Under the pieces are notes generated by a model that ran no database searches, had not been told where the DNA came from, and was given only the letters and a program-made list of their open reading frames with translations. Positions 32,049 to 37,997 of a DNA stretch of 37,997 nt are shown piece by piece; positions within the stretch are counted from its first letter, which is position 1; the number at the start of each line of letters is the position of its first letter. The stretch is taken from NCBI GenBank assembly GCA_963606545.1, contig CAVCYP010000013.1, positions 1 through 37,997 of the forward strand, written 5' to 3'. The position numbers and the translations under genes are program-made. The stretch is from UBA9732 sp963606545. GTDB lineage: Bacteria > Spirochaetota > Spirochaetia > Sphaerochaetales > Sphaerochaetaceae.

Positions 32049-33332
32049 TTACTTGTCATAACCAAAATTGACTCTGATGGTGAAAGAATCAACTGGCTTA
32101 TCTCCAATTTCTACTCCAAATTCCTGCCATCCATAGGCAGCATCAATTCTGATACCAATGAGAGCCATGCCTAAGCCAATAGAAGCATATCCACGATTAA
32201 CTCCGGCTCTAAGATTGAAGATTGCAAAAGAGAGCTCTGCACCAGCATTGAGGTGGAGAAGGAAATCAGAGGCGTCAAAACCATCTTCATTAATTTCTTT
32301 AACAACTGTCACAACATCAAGAACATCAACAGTAACAACTGGCTTGAGAGCAATGTTTGGGGCAAATGCAAAACCGGCATTCAAAGTATATGGAGTTTCA
32401 ATTCTAAACTCTGTGGACTCAAACGATTTGTGGTCTTCTGGAACTTCCAGGCTATCCTTTTTCAGAATATTAACAAAATCTCCTACACTGGAGTAGCTCT
32501 TCATGTAGTAAATTCCATTAAGGTTGTTGGCTGTAACACTGAGTCTCACGGCATCCCTTGCAAAGGAGAAAGTAACTCCAGCATCAAAAGGAATTGCAAA
32601 ACCAGCCATTATTGGAGTATCCCACAAAAGACCTGTTCCAACATCTTCAGCTTCTTTCTTTGTAAGAAGTCTTGAGATTGTCTTTGCATTCTGACCTTCA
32701 AGGTAGGCCTTATAAACAAGGTGGCCAGAAGCACCAACCTGAAGCTTAAATGCATCGGTTTTAATGAGGTTAAAGCCAAGTGCTACAGTTTGAGCCAAGT
32801 TGACTTCTGGGATAATTGTTGTGTTGGTGAGGTTAGAAGAACCTTTGGCTAAGGTATGAAGTTTGGCTTGCACGTGGGTTCCAAGTCCAAAAGCTCCAAG
32901 CTCAATGGCTACAGAGGAGTCTAATTTAGCCAAGACGTTGTATCCGTTACCAAGGTTCTTAACTAGTTTCTCGGCAAGAAGTAAAGTATCATCTTCTGAG
33001 GCCTCTCCAGATACCACTGATGAGATTAAATCTCTCTGCTCCTTGTCTGAAACAATTTTCTGTGCGTTGTAAATTGTAGCAGAAGTAGACAGAAGGGAAA
33101 GACCAAAACGGCCAGAAGCAAGAGCTGCTGGGTTTGTGTAGAAAGAATCAATTCTTCCAGGAGCAGCAAGGCCACTCTGTCCCATTGCACTGTAGCGGCT
33201 AAAGGTTGGCTGGAAAGAGAAATTATCAATTGTTCCTGTGTAATCAATTGCAGGTTCTTTTTCAGAATCAGCTGCAAATACAACAGAGCAACAAATTAAC
33301 AAAGCAAGTAAAGCTATAATAATTTTTTTCAT
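32049..33332 (-). CDS. Outer-membrane beta-barrel protein, FadL/PorV-like
   Basis: A 427-aa exported protein. The signal peptide MKKIIIALLALLICCSVVFA-like is cut before ADSEK. The next region RYSAMGQSGLAAPGRIDSFYTNPAALA matches the N-terminal pattern of FadL/PorV-family barrels, where a Gly-rich plug is followed by the YWNPAAL turn. The rest alternates hydrophobic strands and turns and ends RVNFGYDK, an aromatic C-terminal strand. It probably forms a transport pore or docking barrel. Its start overlaps the stop of the upstream lipoprotein gene by one base, and GGAGG lies 9 nt before its ATG. A strong terminator follows. Confidence 0.7.
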   Translation of the reverse strand: MKKIIIALLALLICCSVVFAADSEKEPAIDYTGTIDNFSFQPTFSRYSAMGQSGLAAPGRIDSFYTNPAALASGRFGLSLLSTSATIYNAQKIVSDKEQRDLISSVVSGEASEDDTLLLAEKLVKNLGNGYNVLAKLDSSVAIELGAFGLGTHVQAKLHTLAKGSSNLTNTTIIPEVNLAQTVALGFNLIKTDAFKLQVGASGHLVYKAYLEGQNAKTISRLLTKKEAEDVGTGLLWDTPIMAGFAIPFDAGVTFSFARDAVRLSVTANNLNGIYYMKSYSSVGDFVNILKKDSLEVPEDHKSFESTEFRIETPYTLNAGFAFAPNIALKPVVTVDVLDVVTVVKEINEDGFDASDFLLHLNAGAELSFAIFNLRAGVNRGYASIGLGMALIGIRIDAAYGWQEFGVEIGDKPVDSFTIRVNFGYDK

Positions 33333-34846
33333 TAGTTATTTCCTCCTTCTGAAGTTTTTGCAGGGTCAACTGTCTGAATAACAGATCTAAGAATGTCTGA
33401 AACAGCCTTACCAACTCCGCCAGCATCCTCAATTTCTTGTCCGCCTGGAATTATTGAGTACAGCATAGAATCATTGAAGCCAATTTCAAAGGACATTGCT
33501 ATAGCAGTTCTGCAAACAATGAGGGTTTCATAACAAAGGTCCAAAGTTTCCGCAGAGGAGAGACTCTGCTTAACAGCAAGATCAAAGGCGGAAAAATCAA
33601 GTGCTCCAACAGGAGATTCAATTAATGCCTCTTTATTGTCTTCAAGGAACTTTGTATAAACTTCATTTGCAGTCTTTAAATCTTTTGCTTCAAATATCTC
33701 TGTATAAATCTTATCCATCTCAGTTGCGGCAACAGAGATAAGGTATAAAGTCAAATCATTGAGATAGAAGTGGTCTTTATAGGTGAGATTAAAGATTTCT
33801 TCAAAGAAATGATCTACAGTACCAAAGGCATTGTAATCCTTATCAGCAGGATCAGTAGACTGAAGCTTGCTGTAGGTTTCTTCATCAAGCTCTGCATTAA
33901 GTTTTGCAAAAGAAGGAATAAGGCCTAAAGAAGCTACTTCATAAGCACTTCTGAGAGCTGTCATCTGAAGAATGAACCTGTTGTACTTGACATCATTAAA
34001 GACATAAACCCCATCTCCATTCTTCTCTGCCATCATGGAAACAAGAGCAAGAAGGTTCTGTTCAAGCTGATGAACATATTCCATTGTCTCATCATCTGCA
34101 AGGGCTTTTGAGGTGCTTTCTTTCTTGTCTTCATTAGAAGAAAGGAGAGTAGTAATATTAAACTCTCCAAGGACATCAAGATTTGATACCTCTGTTGTAA
34201 CCTTAATAGCGTCAACAGCTGCAATGGCCTTGTCTACCAGTGGAATCATTGACTCTGTGTCTGCTGGATCAATTTTGCCAGCTTTATAGTCCTCATAGAT
34301 TTCATCCACCTGAGCTGCCAAAGAATTAATTACAATGACAGTTGCAAGGTCAGCTTGTGTTGGCTCTGCTGGAATATTCTCAATAATTGTAGCTAAAGCC
34401 TCAGTTACTTCATCAACAGCAGTTGAGACTCTAGAATCCGTGATTTCACTTACATTTGGAAGATCATTTTTTATGGTTTCAAGTTTAGTTTTAAGAGCAG
34501 CTTGAATCTCTTCAGACTCCTTTCCTTCAACCGTAATAGGTGCCTTCAAATCTTCCTTTGCCTGATTAAGCTTCTGTGTGGAAGTTCCAATTTCACTGAG
34601 CTTTTGAATAATGTCACTGGCGTTATCCAAATCAATTTGGATTTCACCGCTTTCATCTGTACTTACGGAGTTATCAATCTTATCCGATACAGCTGTAACA
34701 TCTTCCATGTTGGGCTTGATACCATAGACATTGTTACCCAGACTTCCCATGAATGAAGCTAAATTATCAAATCCTGCTTCATCACAAGAAACGAGAGCTA
34801 ATGTTAGCAATACAGCTAAAACTCCCAATAAAATCCTTTTCTTCAT
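33332..34846 (-). CDS. Lipoprotein, mostly alpha-helical, unknown function
   Basis: A 504-aa lipoprotein with lipobox LALVS-C21 after a hydrophobic signal. The mature part is acidic and mainly helical, with a coiled-coil-like region rich in Asp, Lys, Leu and Ser at about 40-130 and Leu/Ala helices toward the C-terminus. No catalytic motif or named domain is visible. It is translationally linked to the barrel gene (one-base overlap), so a partner of that outer-membrane protein on the cell surface or periplasmic side is likely. GGGGAGG precedes the ATG. Confidence 0.7.
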   Translation of the reverse strand: MKKRILLGVLAVLLTLALVSCDEAGFDNLASFMGSLGNNVYGIKPNMEDVTAVSDKIDNSVSTDESGEIQIDLDNASDIIQKLSEIGTSTQKLNQAKEDLKAPITVEGKESEEIQAALKTKLETIKNDLPNVSEITDSRVSTAVDEVTEALATIIENIPAEPTQADLATVIVINSLAAQVDEIYEDYKAGKIDPADTESMIPLVDKAIAAVDAIKVTTEVSNLDVLGEFNITTLLSSNEDKKESTSKALADDETMEYVHQLEQNLLALVSMMAEKNGDGVYVFNDVKYNRFILQMTALRSAYEVASLGLIPSFAKLNAELDEETYSKLQSTDPADKDYNAFGTVDHFFEEIFNLTYKDHFYLNDLTLYLISVAATEMDKIYTEIFEAKDLKTANEVYTKFLEDNKEALIESPVGALDFSAFDLAVKQSLSSAETLDLCYETLIVCRTAIAMSFEIGFNDSMLYSIIPGGQEIEDAGGVGKAVSDILRSVIQTVDPAKTSEGGNN

Positions 34847-34926
34847 TGTTTTTCCTCCCCTTTGAGAAGTTTGTTTATTTTTAACACTGTTTAATATTGT
34901 ACGCTACTTTCTATAACAAAGAAAGC

Positions 34927-35679
34927 TTAAAAAGGTAACAAAATTTCTGTAATTGGAATAAAACAAATTCCAACCAGCAAGGAAATTATAGTCATTTTTC
35001 TAGAACCATCTCTTCTGGCTGCGGGCCAAAGTTCATCAAAGGCAATAAAAATCAAAATTCCAGAAACTAGAGCCATGCTAGCTTTTAGTACTTCCTGAGC
35101 TTCTGCCCCTGAGATGGCAAGAAGGCCAAAAACAGCTCCAAGGGCCTGTGAAAGGCTAACTAGAATTACTTTCAAGATAGCTTTTCCTTTGTTTTCGCCT
35201 GCCGATATCAGAGAAACCCCCAACGTTGCCCCTATTGGAACGTTATGAATTGCAATTCCCAAGGCTAGCTCAACTCCCAAGCTTAGGTTTGTTTCTAACG
35301 CCAAGCCAGTTGCTGCACCCTCAATAATATTGTGAAGCACCAACGCCATAACCATACCTCTTGAAAGCGTATGACTATGAGAGCACTCGCATTCGTTAAT
35401 GTAATGGCCAGGCTCTTCGTCTTCATCATGATGGTGAGGGAAAAGCAAATCCAAAATTAGAGAAATAAGAGCCCCTAGCGTCATAAAAAGGAGAGAAAAA
35501 GGAGTGCCAATTGCTTCAAAAGCTTCTGGAAGCATCTCTCCAAGAGCAATCATTAACATAATTCCGGTTGCAAAGGCCAATGAAACGGATTGAAAGGTCT
35601 TATTCTTGATTTTAAAGGTCAAAAGGGCGCCAAGCACAGTTGAAAGCCCTGCTATCAGAGTAACTAAAAATGCAATCAT
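34927..35679 (-). CDS. ZIP-family divalent metal transporter
   Basis: A 250-aa membrane protein with eight predicted helices. Between helices III and IV is the His/Asp/Glu-rich metal-binding loop (HHHDEDEEPGH, then HSHT). Helices IV and V carry the paired metal-path motifs LHNIIEG and IHNVPIG. This is the ZupT/GufA-like ZIP group, importing zinc, iron or manganese. The exact metal cannot be told from the sequence. GGGGG precedes its ATG nearby. It follows the MFS gene by 9 nt, so the two are likely co-transcribed. Confidence 0.92.
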   Translation of the reverse strand: MIAFLVTLIAGLSTVLGALLTFKIKNKTFQSVSLAFATGIMLMIALGEMLPEAFEAIGTPFSLLFMTLGALISLILDLLFPHHHDEDEEPGHYINECECSHSHTLSRGMVMALVLHNIIEGAATGLALETNLSLGVELALGIAIHNVPIGATLGVSLISAGENKGKAILKVILVSLSQALGAVFGLLAISGAEAQEVLKASMALVSGILIFIAFDELWPAARRDGSRKMTIISLLVGICFIPITEILLPF

Positions 35680-35688
35680 TTTAAGTTT

Positions 35689-36837
35689 TTACCCCCTAAG
35701 TTTTTTTCTGAAAGCTATAAATAATATAAAGGCTACTGCAGGTAGAATTGCATAGGATGCGAATAAGGTTGGATAACCATAGGCATCAATTACAAAACCT
35801 CCAACTAAAGTTCCTAACATTTCTGGGAAATTGGTTGCAACTGCCCAATATAGGCTCATAGCCAAAGAATAATGGTCTTCATCAACGTTTTGGGCTATGT
35901 ATTTGGAAAGTCCAATGTGCAAGGCTCCAAAATTAAAAGAGTGAAGCATTGCAGCAAACACACAAGCCAAAGTTGTAGGAAAGAACCTATAAATCAGAAG
36001 CCTGACAGTCAAGGCCAACGCAGACAGCGTAATCAGCGTGTAGGGCTTAACCTTCCCTTTCTGCAGCAACTTTCCACCCACAATCAGCATGACAAATTCC
36101 GATGCCGCACCAAGAGCCACCAACAGTGAGAAATGACTTCCTAAGTTAAGAACTTCTGTGAAGTAAGAAGAAAGCATCTTATCCACCACAGCTTCCGCAA
36201 TTCTTGAGATGAACACTATGCCCATAATCAAATAGAATTTTGAACTAAACCAGCTGAAAGAAAAGACCTTCTTGGGAGCTTTGGTTTTTGGGCTATCTTG
36301 TGTTTTATCTTGAGGAGCAAAGGTTGCAACAATAAAGAAAAGTGAAAGCGCAATGCCAATTACCAGCGCTATGGACTTGTTATTTGTCTCATCTGGAAAT
36401 CCGGTAAGGCCAAAGACAACAAGACATACAACATACCCCATTGTCCCCATGGCACGGGCAACTCCATACTTGGAAGAATCCCCATTCAGAACTCTATTCT
36501 GATAGCCATCATTCATAGGATTGAGGGTCCATAAACACGCTGATGCAACAAAAAAACAAACAAATGTAATAAATAGGCTATTGTTTAATGCTGCCACAAG
36601 GAAGCCCAAGGTTCCAACAGCCATGAGCAAAAACATTAGCTTTGTCTTTTTTGTCTTGTCTGAAACCATACAAAAAATTATTGGAAAAAAAATTGAAGCG
36701 GCCTGCCCCACGGCATAGATTATACCAACCAAAGAATAGGAATAGCCCTTGTTTCTCAAAAATAATTGAGTATAAGGATCAATGGCTCCAATTACAGACT
36801 GCAAAAAGAAATTAAGCAAAATCAAACGAGACAGCAT
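35689..36837 (-). CDS. Major facilitator superfamily transporter
   Basis: A 382-aa protein with about twelve hydrophobic segments and a charged central loop (TQDSPKTKAPKK), as in the nucleoside/sugar-proton symporter side of the MFS (for example LacY- or NupG-like proteins). The first half has GIIYAVGQAASIFFP and SDKTKKTK between helices 2 and 3, the typical MFS motif A-like turn. The substrate is unknown. I choose the ATG at 36835-36837: an in-frame extension to 36927 would run through the hairpin of a terminator for the gene upstream. The ribosome site is weak. Confidence 0.85.
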   Translation of the reverse strand: MLSRLILLNFFLQSVIGAIDPYTQLFLRNKGYSYSLVGIIYAVGQAASIFFPIIFCMVSDKTKKTKLMFLLMAVGTLGFLVAALNNSLFITFVCFFVASACLWTLNPMNDGYQNRVLNGDSSKYGVARAMGTMGYVVCLVVFGLTGFPDETNNKSIALVIGIALSLFFIVATFAPQDKTQDSPKTKAPKKVFSFSWFSSKFYLIMGIVFISRIAEAVVDKMLSSYFTEVLNLGSHFSLLVALGAASEFVMLIVGGKLLQKGKVKPYTLITLSALALTVRLLIYRFFPTTLACVFAAMLHSFNFGALHIGLSKYIAQNVDEDHYSLAMSLYWAVATNFPEMLGTLVGGFVIDAYGYPTLFASYAILPAVAFILFIAFRKKLRG

Positions 36838-36881
36838 GCGCCCATTATCACCCTTTCGTCTCTTAAAAACAACCCTCAGAA

Positions 36882-36922
36882 TAAAATAAAAAGGACTGCT
36901 GGGAGGTTTAAATTCCCAGCAG
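36882..36922 (-). terminator. Intrinsic terminator after the sugar ABC ATPase gene
   Basis: CTGCTGGGA (36896-36904) pairs with TCCCAGCAG (36914-36922). On the minus strand the hairpin is followed by TCC and a TTTTTATTTT run. It separates the ATPase gene from the MFS gene. Confidence 0.88.
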
Positions 36923-36947
36923 CCCAAGCCCCTTTTGTGTATAACAA

Positions 36948-37997
36948 TTAGCGAATAGCTAATTCTGTATCAATATCAAAGAATTTTGCCTTTTCCATGT
37001 TTGGAACAAGGGAAATCTTCTCATCAACCTTAACAATTACAGAAGGTTCAATCTTACCTGTAATCTGGTTCTTAGAGGTTGAAACGAAAACGTGAGTTTC
37101 TGAACCAAGAGGTTCAACAACACTGACAGTTCCGTTAATGGTTGCATCTGCGACAGCTTCCTTAGAATAGGAAACATCTTCTGGTCTAATACCAAAGGTT
37201 ACCTTCTTGCCAGCATAAGCCTTAAGAAGCTTAGCCTGTGCTGGGGTGACCTTAATGCGGAAGTCGCCTTCATTAATATAGACATCTTCTCCCTGTGCTT
37301 CTACGTCGCAAATCATGAAGTTCATTGGAGGTGATCCAATGAAGCCAGCAACAAACTTGTTATCTGGATTGTTGTACAGCTCAAGTGGGCCACCAATCTG
37401 CTGGATGACACCAAGCTTCATGACAACAATCTTGTCAGCCATAGTCAAAGCTTCAACCTGGTCGTGAGTAACGTAAATCATTGTTGCCTGGAGTCTGTTG
37501 TGCAAACCAGAAATCTCAGCTCTCATCTGGACACGAAGTTTAGCATCCAAGTTTGAAAGTGGTTCGTCAAAAAGGAAGACTTTTGGCTTTCTAACGATTG
37601 CACGTCCTACAGCAACACGCTGACGCTGTCCACCGGAGAGAGCCTTTGGTTTTCTGTCCAAGAGTTCCTCAATGTCCAGGATTTTTGCAGCTTCACGAAC
37701 ACGGGCATCAATTTCCTCTTTAGGGAATTTGCGGATCTTAAGTCCAAATGCCATGTTGTCATAGACTGTCATGTGCGGGTACAAAGCATAGTTCTGGAAG
37801 ACCATTGCTATGTCTCTGTCTTTTGGTGGAACGTCATTTACGAGCTTTCCATCAATGTAAAGTTCTCCGCTGGAAATATCTTCCAGACCGGCGACCATAC
37901 GAAGGGTAGTTGACTTACCGCAGCCTGATGGGCCAACGAGTACGACAAACTCTTTGTCTTTGATCTCAATGTTGACATCATTGACAGCTTTTACGCC
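36948..37997 (-). CDS. ugpC: Sugar ABC transporter ATP-binding protein, MalK/UgpC/MsmK type (5' end cut)
   Basis: The frame runs to the window edge, so at least 350 residues are seen and the N-terminus is missing. The Walker A GPSGCGKST lies just inside the edge, the Q-loop is FQNYALYPH, the signature LSGGQRQR, Walker B FLFDEPLSNLD, and the switch VTHDQ. The C-terminal part (GIRPEDV, then a TOBE-type domain near the end) is the regulatory part of MalK-type ATPases, which often serve several sugar importers. The gene ends before a strong terminator. Substrate-binding and permease genes are not in the window; the alpha-galactosidase at 2774 suggests that galactosides may be among the imported sugars. 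Confidence 0.95.
   Translation of the reverse strand, partial: GVKAVNDVNIEIKDKEFVVLVGPSGCGKSTTLRMVAGLEDISSGELYIDGKLVNDVPPKDRDIAMVFQNYALYPHMTVYDNMAFGLKIRKFPKEEIDARVREAAKILDIEELLDRKPKALSGGQRQRVAVGRAIVRKPKVFLFDEPLSNLDAKLRVQMRAEISGLHNRLQATMIYVTHDQVEALTMADKIVVMKLGVIQQIGGPLELYNNPDNKFVAGFIGSPPMNFMICDVEAQGEDVYINEGDFRIKVTPAQAKLLKAYAGKKVTFGIRPEDVSYSKEAVADATINGTVSVVEPLGSETHVFVSTSKNQITGKIEPSVIVKVDEKISLVPNMEKAKFFDIDTELAIR

Noticed and set aside
36838..36927. Upstream TTG start for the MFS transporter
   Set aside because: It would require translation through a strong terminator hairpin that belongs to the preceding gene.

Overview
The window looks like a chromosomal segment of a host-associated spirochaete, most likely Treponema or a close relative. 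This rests on an unusually long serine hydroxymethyltransferase (505 aa), a two-subunit glycine dehydrogenase (gcvPA/gcvPB), a single bifunctional (p)ppGpp synthetase/hydrolase, several small signal-peptide proteins of outer-membrane type, Treponema-like lipoprotein signals and a moderately AT-rich composition. The species was not identified. No phage, transposase or CRISPR locus is present.

Layout. Bases 1-62 appear to be the end of an MgtE-like transporter, followed by a nested inverted-repeat element (95-196). A DUF4143-type AAA ATPase (285-1640, minus) is preceded by 4.7 tandem copies of a 33-bp unit. Read on the minus strand, the units form a ladder of sigma70-like promoters. Next come a small membrane protein, tRNA-Cys with a terminator, and a minus-strand cluster of mrp-type ATPase, Nudix hydrolase and GH36 alpha-galactosidase. 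A divergent region with a 24-nt alternating purine/pyrimidine tract leads to oadG-oadA-oadB, a sodium-pumping oxaloacetate decarboxylase. Its alpha subunit carries two consecutive biotinyl domains. The operon ends in a strong terminator.

The minus-strand block 10661-14894 holds an SGNH hydrolase, an RNase D-like exonuclease, dCMP deaminase, kbl and an SDR-type threonine dehydrogenase. Divergent from it is an XRE-cupin regulator; the shared region holds a good minus-strand promoter overlapped by two direct repeats, a likely operator. On the plus strand follow prfA-prmC and rel.

From 29570 down to 19616 eleven minus-strand genes are packed with gaps under 40 nt or with overlaps: a 43-aa basic small ORF, glyA, gcvH, gcvPA, gcvPB, a hydantoinase/dihydropyrimidinase, a degenerate-HAD/cytidine deaminase fusion, a phospholipase D-like lipoprotein, two small exported proteins and rpiB. 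gcvT is absent from the cluster. infA is divergent, with back-to-back promoters and a 16-bp palindrome in its leader. The remainder (minus strand) is a DEDDh exonuclease, an L-cysteine desulfidase-family enzyme, an FadL/PorV-like outer-membrane protein with a partner lipoprotein, a ZIP metal transporter, an MFS transporter and a 5'-truncated MalK/UgpC-type sugar ABC ATPase.

Together the genes suggest a fermentative organism that takes up and degrades oligosaccharides, uses decarboxylation to drive sodium export, and routes threonine, serine and glycine into one-carbon and acetyl-CoA metabolism. All functional calls are by eye from motifs and context; no database search was run.
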